From the NCBI RefSeq assembly GCF_016718685.1, contig NZ_JADKCX010000027.1, positions 1-40,244 on the forward strand: 40,244 nucleotides of DNA, in the 5' to 3' direction. Shown here in pieces: positions 27,536-35,735 of the stretch. Under the pieces are notes generated by a model. It did no database searches, was not told the DNA's origin, and was given only the letters and a program-made list of their open reading frames with translations. Made by a program: the position numbers and the translations under genes. The DNA is from Haliscomenobacter sp. Its GTDB lineage: Bacteria; Bacteroidota; Bacteroidia; Chitinophagales; Saprospiraceae. How positions within the stretch are numbered: position 1 is the stretch's first letter; every line of letters begins with the position of its first letter.

Positions 27536-27631
27536 ATTCAAGTTCTGTTTTTCAATTTTACTTTTGTGCTGGGTTGACAGTTTGGACTCCGAAATTCCGC
27601 ACGATCGCCAAGCGCAGAACCGTTTGCTACC
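27497..27631 (+). repeat. attC-like inverted repeat, site 3
   Basis: The 5' arm ATAACATGCGTTTGGCC..TGCGGGG pairs with the 3' arm CCGCACGATCGCCAAGCGCAG followed by AACCGTTTGC. The arms are about 30 bp with bulges. The loop has the recurrent CTTTTGTGCT motif before the 3' arm. The upstream amidohydrolase frame ends inside or at the start of the 5' arm. Confidence 0.55.
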
Positions 27632-27679
27632 ATTCTCACAGCCAATCCCCACAACACTCCAGGCAGCACCCAAGCCACC

Positions 27680-28015
27680 TTAATCAAAATCCTTAAATTT
27701 CCCTTTCAAAAAATCCTCAACCCGCTCGATTCGCTTCCGCAAATCAGGAGTAGACCATTTTCTTTCATCGGGTTCCCTTACCTCATTGTTGTTGAGCAAC
27801 ATCTCGCCTTCCCCGGTAAGCAACCAATTGGCGTTGACATTCGGGTAGGCACTAAGAAAGCTTTGCAAAAATTCGTAACTAGGGTTGTTGACCGAGTTGA
27901 ACACGTTGCTGACCCGGGCGGAGCTGGTGCCCATGTCTTTGTAGATGTTGTGCTGTTTTAAACCCAGCTTTTTGGCCAGTATTTTGAGGCGTTCGGCAAA
28001 ACCTTCGTCAACCAT
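27680..28015 (-). CDS. XRE-type helix-turn-helix regulator
   Basis: This is a 111-residue protein read against the direction of its neighbours. Residues 5-70 form an HTH_3 domain (FAERLKILAKKLGLKQHNIYKDMG, SSARVSNVFNS), followed by the SYEFLQSFLSAYPNVNANWLLTGEGEM motif common to Bacteroidota prophage-like and orphan XRE regulators, and a short helical tail. The ATG at 28015 fits the domain; the longer frame to 28093 adds an unlikely hydrophobic leader. Its 3' end and flank are repeated at 32792-32893. It may regulate itself or the divergent gene at 28168. Confidence 0.8.
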   Translation of the reverse strand: MVDEGFAERLKILAKKLGLKQHNIYKDMGTSSARVSNVFNSVNNPSYEFLQSFLSAYPNVNANWLLTGEGEMLLNNNEVREPDERKWSTPDLRKRIERVEDFLKGKFKDFD

Positions 28016-28167
28016 GTTAAAAAATATTTGTAAAATAAATTTGCAAAATATAATTAAAATTAGCAGATTTGTGCTGCTTTTGATCTTGAACAAAACTAAG
28101 GAAAAGACTTGGGATAAGTTGCAATAGGATAGGACTTTGCAGATGAACAGCTAAAATAAATTAGCCA

Positions 28168-28638
28168 ATGGCAAAAAACATCATGGTGGAATTCGAGCCC
28201 CAAAAGGAGACCAAACACCAACCTGATCACGATCAAAAAAACAATGATCCGAATCCTAACTATAGGACCTGGTATTTAATTTTGACTTTAGGTTTGATCG
28301 GATTCGCAATATTCATGGCGATCCCTAAATCCTGGGAAGAAGCCGTTACTCTTCAGGATGACGGCACATATCGGCTATCTAAAAAATGGGAAAAAACGAT
28401 CTTGCGCAAGCAGGAGAAGATAAAAAAACATCGATTGTATGTATTGGCGGGAAAATTTTATTTAAATGTAGGTGAAGTATATCGATATGGAACAACGGGT
28501 GAGACAACGGTAACCAGGGGCTACAGCGAAACTTGGCTCATCAAAAACAATCTGACCTTCAAAGTCATAATGGAGGGAGATTTGGCTACAGTAACCGCTG
28601 AACAAGCTGGTGATTGGCCAGCATCCGTTATTACCTGA
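28168..28638 (+). CDS. Single-pass membrane protein of unknown function
   Basis: This is a 156-residue protein. A charged N-terminal tail of about 30 residues rich in Lys, Asp and Asn is followed by one transmembrane helix (WYLILTLGLIGFAIFMAIP), then a soluble domain of about 100 residues with basic helices and beta strands. No motif is recognised. It is divergent from the XRE gene across a 152-bp AT-rich gap that could hold promoters for both. It has its own ATG and normal codon use. Confidence 0.6.
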   Translation: MAKNIMVEFEPQKETKHQPDHDQKNNDPNPNYRTWYLILTLGLIGFAIFMAIPKSWEEAVTLQDDGTYRLSKKWEKTILRKQEKIKKHRLYVLAGKFYLNVGEVYRYGTTGETTVTRGYSETWLIKNNLTFKVIMEGDLATVTAEQAGDWPASVIT

Positions 28639-28829
28639 AAACATGCAGCGTCCCCCGCCTGGTGAGGGAGTCGGCAAAACCGGTATTGGTTTAGATTGGT
28701 TCTTCCCCGGGAAATAAAAGCCTTTGATTGATCAAAGCATTTCACTAAATTGCTCAAAAAATACAAAATGATTTAGCCAACGGTAATGTAGACGAAAAGA
28801 CCTACCCAAAAGTAGATCCAGTCTGGCTA

Positions 28830-29105
28830 ATGGATCTACTCGGAGACCTGAGTCCTGTCAACCTTTATATTTCTTTAGTAGCCCGCGATGAAGCAATCAA
28901 AACGCTGGTGCGTAAACCAAAGATGGTATTTTTTAAGGCTCGTATTCCCTATGCTGAAATTCTTGCTGTCGAAGACACTAAAGCAATAATCATCGACACC
29001 CTGCTTAATGAACTCTACCGTTTGGAGCGTTATAAGGAACTGCTGGATGTTGCTGTGCTGAAGCAGGAAATTCAAGCGAGGTTTGAAATAGAAATGACAG
29101 TATAG
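28830..29105 (+). CDS. Small hypothetical protein
   Basis: A 91-residue acidic helical frame with no motif that I know. The frame is open upstream to about 28751 without an ATG (encoding LANGNVDEKTYPKVDPVWL), so the gene may have lost its 5' end or use another start. It lies 34 bp before the next gene. Confidence 0.45.
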   Translation: MDLLGDLSPVNLYISLVARDEAIKTLVRKPKMVFFKARIPYAEILAVEDTKAIIIDTLLNELYRLERYKELLDVAVLKQEIQARFEIEMTV

Positions 29106-29139
29106 AAGGGCTACTTCCTGGAACATTCACCACCATTAA

Positions 29140-29622
29140 ATGGCAAAGTTACTCTTCCCAGATTTCCTGGATCATCCCGAAAGCTACGACGCTGCCGAAA
29201 TGCTGTGGAAGGCTCGTTTTGATGTTTTGGCCGCAAAGTACCAATTTGCCTATGCCCCCTACATCAACGTCTTCGCCCGCAATGGCGATAAACTCCGTGA
29301 CGGCAATCCCATCTTTAGCGCCGAAGTAAAAACCCTCAATCGTGCGGTGCGCATCATCCAGGAAGTCGTTGAACAGCCTGATGATTTTTTCATTTCAGCC
29401 TGGCTGGATACTTTTCCCATCGATGAGGATAATCCCTTGAATGAGTTGGTAATCCCTTTGGTGCTGTCGGAAGAGACCCTGGAGATTGCAGAACGTTTGA
29501 TTGTGCATTGGTTGGTGGAGCAGCGCAGTAAGGAGGAAATGGAGCGGGTGTTGGAGGCGGAATTGGCGTTGGGTTGGGGCTTTCAAATATTGACGCGACT
29601 GGAGTTGCAGAAGTTGGGCTGA
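29140..29622 (+). CDS. Hypothetical protein whose 3' end is duplicated at 36691
   Basis: This is a 160-residue soluble protein, helical in its C-terminal half, with many Glu, Leu and Trp. No known domain is seen. The sequence from 29441 to the end is nearly repeated at 36692-36838, together with the repeat R that follows. The last 16 residues (WGFQILTRLELQKLG) are encoded by the start of repeat R, so the original stop may have been earlier: the duplicate ends ELALLG then TGA. A likely cassette gene. Confidence 0.6.
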   Translation: MAKLLFPDFLDHPESYDAAEMLWKARFDVLAAKYQFAYAPYINVFARNGDKLRDGNPIFSAEVKTLNRAVRIIQEVVEQPDDFFISAWLDTFPIDEDNPLNELVIPLVLSEETLEIAERLIVHWLVEQRSKEEMERVLEAELALGWGFQILTRLELQKLG

Positions 29623-29747
29623 GCGATTTCAAATCAATCTATTCATTATCAACCTGATAAATTAAAAATTGTGGGCACTTGGAGATTCCATAATACTGGT
29701 TTATCTTTATTGGGAGGGCACGGCAAGTGCACATATTTCCGTGTTAG
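29575..29747 (+). repeat. Dispersed repeat R, copy 2
   Basis: This is the same unit as at 23342, beginning TGGGGCTTTCAAATATT and ending ACATATTTCCGTGTTAG. The first part is shortened by about 15 bp. The end has a GTTAG core like the attC-like sites. The next gene starts 40 bp downstream. Confidence 0.7.
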
Positions 29748-29786
29748 ATGTACGCATTTCGAAGAACCATTACCTAAGATATCGCA

Positions 29787-30275
29787 ATGAATTTTAGCCA
29801 AATAACTGAAGACGATTTTATAGAAAATGTCAACCGAATAAACTGGAAGCAATTCAACGGGCCAGAATATTACAGGCCTGATGAGATTATTACAAGTCTA
29901 ACGAATCTCGTTAATCTTAGGAGTGAAGATGAAAAATGGAATATCTATAGCGACGTTTTGTCTGCAATCGGCAACGACCACGCCGGCACCTATTATCCAG
30001 TGATTATCGACATATTGCCGCTAATTATTGGACTTTTGAAATCAAGCCGACATGAGCCTGTTCGCAATTGCATACTTGAAATATTAAGTGAATGGTATTA
30101 CAGTTTTGTACCCGAACTTGGTACATTCACCACTAGTAATGAAAAGGATTTAGAAGACTTTGTTAGGGGAAATATAAAACAGTTTATTACAGAAACTAAG
30201 TGGAACGACAGTGACAGAAACATGAAGCTAATTTCAGATTTCAACGACTATTTTGCCGAGGAAGCCAGTGCCTAA
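29787..30275 (+). CDS. Hypothetical soluble protein, HEAT-like helices
   Basis: This is a 162-residue acidic protein. The middle part (VLSAIGNDHAGTYYPVIIDILPLIIGLLK, HEPVRNCILEILSEWYYSF) reads like paired HEAT/ARM helices. Proteins of this look occur among contact-dependent immunity proteins and in integron cassettes, but no family is certain. It is intact with a normal ATG and lies between repeat R copy 2 and a repeat T unit. Confidence 0.6.
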   Translation: MNFSQITEDDFIENVNRINWKQFNGPEYYRPDEIITSLTNLVNLRSEDEKWNIYSDVLSAIGNDHAGTYYPVIIDILPLIIGLLKSSRHEPVRNCILEILSEWYYSFVPELGTFTTSNEKDLEDFVRGNIKQFITETKWNDSDRNMKLISDFNDYFAEEASA

Positions 30276-30366
30276 CATAACGTTGGCGGCAACCCTATCA
30301 AGCCAACACTACACCTATTGATATTCCAATTTTTAATCACACTTTTTTCATCCAGACAATCTAACA
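30276..30366 (+). repeat. Dispersed repeat T, copy 1
   Basis: The unit starts right after the stop of the preceding gene with CATAACGTTGGCGGCAACCC. It shares about 80 bp (ACACCTATTGATATTCCAAT, CATCCAGACAATC) with 35368-35448. It has an AAC/GTT-type start like the attC-like sites but no clear second arm. Confidence 0.65.
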
Positions 30367-30406
30367 AAAAAAAAAGCATTGCCGTGACTACAACTGACTT
30401 TACCCT

Positions 30407-31828
30407 TTACCGAAACAAGCCCTCCATAGTAACAACCTGGTCGACATTGTTTATTTTATTGGCATTTTCTACCACGCTAAAAGCGGCGATAAGCGTGGTG
30501 AACAAGTGTTTTTTGTGCCCGAATGGTACCGAAAACCTGTTTCTTTAGGTTGATGTTGTCCACATCCTTTTTAGTCAAATTATAATCACTTTCACCGAAT
30601 TTGATTTTCACAAATATTCATGGAGTTGTCGTTTCGATCAATAATCAAATCTTATCTGTGTACCAGCATAACCATCTTTAGGCAGTGCAAAAAATGAGGA
30701 TGCAGTTGAATACATTCCTTTGATACTAAGGCTCTCTCTGATCTGGTCAATGTGATAAAGGCAGATATTTTCATAGGCATAACCACTCCATGCTTTCCAT
30801 TTTGGCAACTCGCTAAGCCGGGTAAAATCAACATGGGCGTTTTCCCCAAGGGGCTCTAAAAAATTAAGGTAAAAAAGAGAATAAGCATCTGTCAATCGAT
30901 AAAGGCTTTCCCTGCTTTTTTTACCATGACCATTGTAAATTCCGATAAAACCCGATTGAGAGAGTTCCTTCAACATTTCGGTCAGCATAAACCTCATTTT
31001 TAAAACCTGTGGCTTGATCAGTTGGGTACGGGTAAGCCCCATTTTTTTGCGCCAAAGCTTTTACTAAGGCTATATACTTTTCGGCATTGTCAAATAGCGA
31101 AGCGAAAAGGCGGTCAAATTCATACCTCAAATAACCATCCGATTCAAAACATACATTTTGGATGTTTTGGGCTGCCGAAAACCCCGGCTTAATCTGGTCC
31201 AAATACATTGGAACGCCCCCCATCGTCATATAAATTTGGACAATTTGGTAACGATTGAGCTTTATCTGACGAGATTGTAAAATGTCTCTGTCTCTGCCAA
31301 TGTGAACGGATACAAGTAAATGAGTTTTGTAACTCGATTGTGCAATCCTCCTCGGTCATTGATCACTTTACCAATCATCCAGGAAGCAGCCGAACCACAA
31401 ATGACTACAACAACGCGCTGTTTGGTCGCCCAACTGTTCCAAAACCAACTCAAACCTTTAAGAAAATCTGAACGCTTTGTTCCAAGCCACGGTAACTCAT
31501 CAAAAACAACTTTCTTCTCTTTAAAATTAGCTAGTTCAAAGGCTTGACTCAATATAAAAAGCGTCTAACCATGATTTCGGCTTATCAGGAGCTGGATACA
31601 AAGGAAGTTTTTTACCAGCTGCACTCCAGAATAGATGCAATTGCTCTTTTGAGTGGCAAACTGCACACCAGTAAGTTCAAAAACCAATTGTTTTTCGTAC
31701 ACGTTTCCAATCAAAAACGTTTTGCCTATCCGCCTTCTGCCAACCACTGCCACCATTTCGGGCTTATCAGAAGCAATTGCTGCTTCCAATTCAGCGATTT
31801 GCTTTTGCCTTCCAATGATCTTTTCCAT
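30407..31828 (-). pseudogene. AAA+ ATPase with DUF234-type C-terminus, multiply frameshifted
   Basis: Pieces in several minus-strand frames add up to an ATPase of about 470 residues, the normal length. From the start at 31828: IIGRQKQIAELEAAI, the Walker A variant VGRRRIGKTFLI, then VVFDELPWLGT (Walker B), VVVICGSAASWMIGKV, the TMGGVPMYLDQI lid, and the DUF234 end with LIIDRNDNSMNI. The last piece (KKHLFTTLIAAFSVVENA to a TAA at 30407-30409) matches the usual end. At least four indels break the frame. These ATPases occur in many paralogues per genome with an unclear role. It runs against the surrounding cassette direction and has striking palindromes upstream. Confidence 0.75.
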
Positions 31829-31833
31829 GCTTA

Positions 31834-31926
31834 TTCCGCTTTATCTATGCAAAGATACACAGATAAAGCGGAATAGCAAACCTTAATCCGCTTTATCTGT
31901 GTAAATTTGAGTAGATAAAGCGGATT
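31834..31926. promoter_or_regulatory. Two tandem palindromes upstream of the ATPase gene
   Basis: Four copies of the half-site TCCGCTTTATCT lie in alternating orientation: 31834-31846, 31861-31873 (inverted), 31885-31898, 31913-31926 (inverted). Each pair is a 13-14-bp perfect inverted repeat with a 14-bp spacer. They begin six bases upstream of the ATPase start codon on the minus strand. They look like tandem operators or a promoter with repressor sites. Confidence 0.6.
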
Positions 31927-31972
31927 ATAATCGTTGGAACAGGCAAGCACCCTCAATAATTCCCAAAAAATA

Positions 31973-32046
31973 GTTGTGTTTAGTGCTATTGGTTTACCTT
32001 TATCAGGCGGACGCGACAAGTACGCATATTTCCGTGTTAGCTGCCA
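31973..32046 (+). repeat. Dispersed repeat R, copy 3 (3' part only)
   Basis: Only the last 70 bp of repeat R are present: TAGTGCTATTGGTTTACC, then GCGGACGCGACAAGTACGC and CCGTGTTAGCTGCC. A small gene starts 47 bp downstream. Confidence 0.7.
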
Positions 32047-32092
32047 TTTTAGCACGACACTTACAACAACAACTGAAACTAAAAAATAAATT

Positions 32093-32257
32093 ATGACATA
32101 TCCATTTGCTCCAATCGGACTAATCGCAATTTTTATCGTTTATGTCCTATATCTTTTACTCATTAAAAAAGATATAAAAACGCTCAAATCAATTTTGTAC
32201 CCAGGACTGCCTTTTGTTGCTATTTGGGGTGTTATTTATTACTTTTTACTGAAATAA
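32093..32257 (+). CDS. 54-residue protein with two membrane helices
   Basis: A small ORF with two hydrophobic helices (IGLIAIFIVYVLYLLLI and PFVAIWGVIYYFLL) joined by a basic loop (KKDIKTLK). It has a clean ATG, ends in TAA and follows directly after a repeat R end, in the position of a cassette gene. Hairpin membrane proteins of this size can be toxins or subunit-like factors; no family is assigned. Confidence 0.5.
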   Translation: MTYPFAPIGLIAIFIVYVLYLLLIKKDIKTLKSILYPGLPFVAIWGVIYYFLLK

Positions 32258-32270
32258 TAATATCAAAATT

Positions 32271-32405
32271 GTGGACAAAGAAGAACTATACAGCGACAAA
32301 ATCACCAAAGGTTCACGGACTTACTTTTTTGACATCTAGAAAAGTGAGAAAGGCGACTTGTATCTGAAAATTTCCGAAAGTAAAAGTAAATATGCCGAAT
32401 TATAA
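32271..32405 (+). pseudogene. DUF3276 (PUR-like) gene with in-frame TAG
   Basis: The frame from GTG 32271 encodes VDKEELYSDKITKG, then RTYFFDI and, after a TAG at 32337-32339, KSEKGDLYLKISESKS. This is the pattern of the small Bacteroidota DUF3276 / PUR-alpha-like nucleic-acid-binding proteins. The TAG stands where Lys is expected (AAG to TAG). The 3' end overlaps the next gene. Confidence 0.6.
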
Positions 32406-32670
32406 AAAAGTGATTTTAGACAAACTTTGTTACACAGTACTTGTTTATGGACGAATTAATAAGAAACTGAAAATAAACCTTTCAAAGGACAAAATTGAAG
32501 AACTAATTACAACAGTTATTTTGGAAACAGACGAAAACGAATTTATAAAAACAGGAAAAAATATTTACATTACAAACAAAAAAAGAAACATTATGCTGAC
32601 AATAAATTCCTTTACGAATAGAATTATAACAGCTGACAAATTGAAAAAAGAAAAAACAACGAACGATTAA
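32392..32670 (+). CDS. DUF3781 family protein
   Basis: This is a 92-residue protein matching DUF3781: LCYTVLVYGRINKKLKI, then FIKTGKNIYITN, then MLTINSFTNRIITADK. The family consists of small basic proteins of unknown role found in Firmicutes and Bacteroidota. Its ATG overlaps the 3' end of the broken DUF3276 frame by 14 bases. An attC-like site starts right after the stop codon. Intact. Confidence 0.75.
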   Translation: MPNYKKVILDKLCYTVLVYGRINKKLKINLSKDKIEELITTVILETDENEFIKTGKNIYITNKKRNIMLTINSFTNRIITADKLKKEKTTND

Positions 32671-32671
32671 C

Positions 32672-32797
32672 AACGATTTTACGTAAGGCGAGGTTCCGTG
32701 CTTCGTTTGACGCTTTTTGCTATATTTGAACTGTGGTGCTTCGTATCGAGTGTAGTGCTAAAAATCCCGCCCGAACGCAAAGCCGCAAAACGTTACC
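32672..32797 (+). repeat. attC-like inverted repeat, site 4
   Basis: The 5' arm AACGATTTTACG starts directly after the DUF3781 stop. The 3' arm ends CGCAAAGCCGCAAAACGTTACC. The outer parts (AACGATTTTACG against CGCAAAACGTT) pair with one bulge. The loop has GTAGTGCTAAAAATCCCGCCC, the recurring GTGCT motif ahead of the 3' arm. Confidence 0.55.
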
Positions 32798-32893
32798 TAC
32801 CATTTCACCGCCAATCAACACAACACTCCCGGCAGCACCCAAGCCACCTACTCAAAATCCTTAAATTTCCCTTTCAAAAAATCCTCAACCCCG
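32798..32893 (-). pseudogene. Remnant of an XRE-gene 3' end
   Basis: This stretch is about 85% alike to 27627-27727, which holds the flank and last codons of the XRE gene (minus strand, encoding EDFLKGKFKDF). Likeness starts at the GTT core of the preceding site and ends where the next attC-like arm begins. It is a cassette leftover with no functional gene. Confidence 0.65.
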
Positions 32894-32976
32894 CTGCAGT
32901 TTTGCAAAATTCCCAAAAAAAGCCTCGCTTCACTCCATTATTTTTCAGAACTTCGTAAAGCCGCAGCGCGTTAGCA
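32891..32976 (+). repeat. attC-like inverted repeat, site 5
   Basis: CCGCTGCAGTTTTGCAAAATTC pairs imperfectly with the 3' arm GAACTTCGTAAAGCCGCAGCGCGTTAGC. The 3' arm and the inner hairpin (AAAAAAAGCCTCGCTTCACTCC) are closely alike to site 1 at 23625-23700. The next gene starts 18 bp downstream. Confidence 0.55.
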
Positions 32977-32993
32977 ACCATAATAAGACAAAA

Positions 32994-33401
32994 ATGACAC
33001 AGACATTTAAAATAAAAAAAGGTGAGATATCCTTTGAAACCGATAAGGTTAAAATTTCGGATAATTCAAGGAAACAAAACAGAATCCAATTATTCAGTTC
33101 AGCTATGTGGACAATTTATGGAGCCATTTCTGTTTTAAGATATCTGAAAACAGGCGACCAATTTTTACTTTGGACAGGTCTATTTATTGGAGTAGCTCAT
33201 TTTATTATTTTCGTTCTAAATATATTTCGGTCAAACCAGACCGAAATTTCTTTTGATGACATTAAGTCTATAAACGTTAAACAAAAATTTAGTAATGTGT
33301 TTTTGGATATAAAACTAAAAAACAATAGACTAAGAAGAGTAATTGGGATTGAGAATCCACAAGAACTTGAAGAGTATATTAAATCAAATATTAAAATTTA
33401 A
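32994..33401 (+). CDS. Membrane protein with PH-like ends, unknown function
   Basis: This is a 135-residue protein. A beta-rich N-terminus (TFKIKKGEISFETDKVKISDN) is followed by two helices (MWTIYGAISVLRYL and LLWTGLFIGVAHFIIFVLNIF), then a beta strand and helix end (EISFDDIKSINVKQK, NPQELEEYIKSN). The layout is like the small two-helix bPH-domain proteins. It starts 20 bp after an attC-like GTT core. Intact, AT-rich. Confidence 0.6.
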   Translation: MTQTFKIKKGEISFETDKVKISDNSRKQNRIQLFSSAMWTIYGAISVLRYLKTGDQFLLWTGLFIGVAHFIIFVLNIFRSNQTEISFDDIKSINVKQKFSNVFLDIKLKNNRLRRVIGIENPQELEEYIKSNIKI

Positions 33402-33516
33402 CAACACAAAAAATTACGGCAAAACCGTTGACTTCATTGTCATAAAATAAATAAAATATATTAACACTTTATTGACATCAACAAAAAATATTTCAGCCTA
33501 ATTTGGCAAAAAAAAA

Positions 33517-34589
33517 ATGAAGAAACCTTATTCTAGCTTACAATGCTTGTTGTTAATTTTCGGAGTAGCTTTTATCACATCTTGTAACGGACAAGTAAAA
33601 GAAGAAAACCGATCACTCAAAGTTGAGAAAGTATCAGAAGTAGTCAAAATTCCTGTCCCTAAAGGTGGATTTTCAAATGGTTATGCGGAGCAAAGACGGA
33701 ACTATTTTTTACTAGCAACACTGGTGTTTACCATTTTGACGGGAAGACATTTAAAAATTATACGGAGAAAGACGGATTGAGTAGTAATCGAGTCTTTTCT
33801 ATTGTTTCCGACCATAAAAACAATCTGTGGTTTGGAACTCAAAATGGTTTAGTCAAATACAACCGAAAACAATTTGAACATCTTCCGCTACCTTTTCAAG
33901 ACACTACAAGTGCCTGGCTAGATAAAGTATATCCAATTATAAATCCGAATGCTGTTCACGCTTTAGCAACTGATAATAACAACAACTTATGGATTGGAAC
34001 TGGGGGTGGCGGAGCTTATTGCTATGATGGAGAAAACTTCAAATCATATTTAACTAAAATCGGGCAAAAACAAGACGATAGTTTGTACCACAATTGGATT
34101 CCTTTTATAAGAAAGGATAACAACGGACATATGTGGTTTGCGTCAATGACACACGGAGGAGTTAATCGATTTGATGGTAAAGAATTTACACAATATTTGA
34201 TAAAAGATGGATTAAGTGATAGCCAAGTACGAACTATCTACTGCGACAAATCTGGAAAGATATGGATGGGCTTTAACGGGAATAGAAATAGCGGATTAAC
34301 CGTTTATGATGGAAAATCATTCAAAACCTATTCTGTTGAGGACGGCTTATGCAATAAGCGAATACGAGCAATTTTTGAAGATAAAAATGGCAACCTTTGG
34401 CTTGGTACTGACTTGGGAAACTTATGTATTTCTTCGATGGTCAAAAGTTTTCTTGAATTTAATTACAACGGAAAGACTTTTTTGACGTGTTATTCATTTA
34501 GGTGATTTAGAAGACAATATTTGGTTTGAGGAAATGGAATTTGGAAATATGATGGACGCACAGTAACGGAAATGACAACAAACAAATAA
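33517..34589 (+). pseudogene. Propeller-repeat lipoprotein, multiply frameshifted
   Basis: The start encodes a lipoprotein leader (FGVAFITSCNGQ). Reg_prop-type blades follow in changing frames: FFTSNTGVYHFDGKTFKNYTEKDG, DHKNNLWFGTQNGLVKY, NNNLWIGTGGGGAYCY, NGHMWFASM, KSGKIWMGFNG and KNGNLWLGTD, with a last blade IWKYDGRTVTEM ending in TAA 34587-34589. Indels occur at about 33685-33705 and several times after 34420. The family provides the sensor part of hybrid two-component systems in Bacteroidota, but here it seems a stand-alone lipoprotein. Two paralogues lie at 36156 and 39432. Confidence 0.75.
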
Positions 34590-34602
34590 TCGAATGGCTA
34601 CA

Positions 34603-34778
34603 GCTAACATCGGTTTGGCAATATGGCGGCTGAAGTGCTTCTATGAAATCGATGATTCAACGAAGTCAAACATTTGTGCAGGGTTCAACATTTGGAATTG
34701 GCTATGCCGAATCTTTAATTTCTATTGAACTTTTGTGCTAAAAAACTGCCACCTTCGCCAAGCCAAAAACGTTAGTGG
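34603..34778 (+). repeat. attC-like inverted repeat, site 6
   Basis: The 5' arm GCTAACATCGGTTTGGC..TATGGCGGC pairs with the 3' arm CTGCCACCTTCGCCAAGCC followed by AAAAACGTTAGTGG. The loop ends with CTTTTGTGCTAAAAAACTGCC. The arms are 28-30 bp with bulges, as in attC sites. The start codon of the acetyltransferase gene follows within 20 bp. Confidence 0.6.
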
Positions 34779-34795
34779 TAATGCTAAAAACAACT

Positions 34796-35338
34796 ATGCT
34801 TAAAACAAATAGACTAAATATTAGAGAACTGACTTTTGATGACATTGACAATGTTCACGAACTTCATTCATTGCCCGAAACTGACGAGTTTAATACATTA
34901 GGAATTCCTGAAACTATCCAAACGACTGAAAAAATTTTGACAGAATGGTTGACACTACAAAAACAAGAGCCAAGAAGTTCCTATATTTTTAGTATTGACA
35001 AAAATGACGACAATAGTTTTGTGGGACTTATTGCTATGAATTTGGGGAAATCGAATTATCGAACCGCAGAAGTTTGGTTCAAAATTCATAAAGACTTTTG
35101 GAGAAGAGGCTATACGACAGAAGCATTGACAAAACTTTTAGACTTTGGGTTTAACGACTTGAAACTTCACAGAATAGAAGCAGGCTGTGCAGTTGAAAAT
35201 ATTGCTTCAAGCAAAGTTCTTGAAAAAGTAGGTATGACACGAGAGGGAATGAAAAGAAAAAAGTTACCAATCAGAGGACAATGGAAAGACAACTATTTTT
35301 ATGGAATTTTGGAGGAAGACTTTAACAAGACAGACTAG
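34796..35338 (+). CDS. GNAT N-acetyltransferase (RimJ/RimL type)
   Basis: This is a 180-residue acetyltransferase. It opens TNRLNIRELTFDDIDNVHEL. The acetyl-CoA binding loop is in KDFWRRGYTTEALTKLLDFGF (R-R-G-Y-x-T variant of the Q/RxxGxG/A motif), followed by HRIEAGCAVENIASSKVLEKVGM, typical of the group that modifies protein N-termini or small amines. Starts at 34781 or 34796 are both possible; 34796 fits the family. GNAT genes are among the most common integron cassette genes. It follows site 6 directly. Confidence 0.85.
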   Translation: MLKTNRLNIRELTFDDIDNVHELHSLPETDEFNTLGIPETIQTTEKILTEWLTLQKQEPRSSYIFSIDKNDDNSFVGLIAMNLGKSNYRTAEVWFKIHKDFWRRGYTTEALTKLLDFGFNDLKLHRIEAGCAVENIASSKVLEKVGMTREGMKRKKLPIRGQWKDNYFYGILEEDFNKTD

Positions 35339-35367
35339 CCGAGGACAAAAAGCACTACCGCCAACAT

Positions 35368-35448
35368 CGGTAACCCTATCAAGACGACTCCACACCTATT
35401 GATATTCCAATTTTCAATGACACTTTTTCATCCAGACAATCCAACCAA
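35368..35448 (+). repeat. Dispersed repeat T, copy 2
   Basis: About 80 bp, close to 30285-30365: CGGTAACCCTATCAAG, CACACCTATTGATATTCC, then TTTTCATCCAGACAATCC. It lies 29 bp after the GNAT stop codon, behind CTACCGCCAACATCGG. Confidence 0.65.
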
Positions 35449-35544
35449 AAGAAACGTTAAAACACGCAGCTAATGGAGCAGACAAAAAAATAGTTGTGTC
35501 CATTCAGTTTGATTGAAGATGAAAAGTACAGCGACGTCATTTTA

Positions 35545-35668
35545 AATCAATCCATTCACTATCAATTAGATAAAGCTATAAATTGCAGATACTTGGAGGA
35601 TTGGTGCTCGTGGTTTAACTTTGCTATACAGACGCGACAAGTATGCATATTTCCGTGTAAGCTGCCAT
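35545..35668 (+). repeat. Dispersed repeat R, copy 4
   Basis: Lacks the first third of the unit. It begins AATCAATCCATTCACTATCA and ends GCGACAAGTATGCATATTT then CCGTGTAAGCTGCC. The gap between the GNAT and CMD genes (35339-35735) is made of repeat T, about 95 bp without recognisable content, and this copy. Confidence 0.7.
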
Positions 35669-35735
35669 TAATGGGAGACACCGTAAACAATATACTTGTG
35701 GTCTTTTATTTACAATTCAATAAAACATAAATCAA

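Noticed and set aside
30318..30553. Small plus-strand frame, and a second one encoding VYFIGIFYHAKSGDKRG
   Set aside because: The minus strand here encodes the typical C-terminus of the ATPase up to its TAA at 30407, so both are shadows.
31544..31886. Plus-strand frames of 77-110 codons
   Set aside because: They are antisense to the N-terminal part of the AAA+ ATPase pseudogene, whose Walker motifs are clear on the minus strand.
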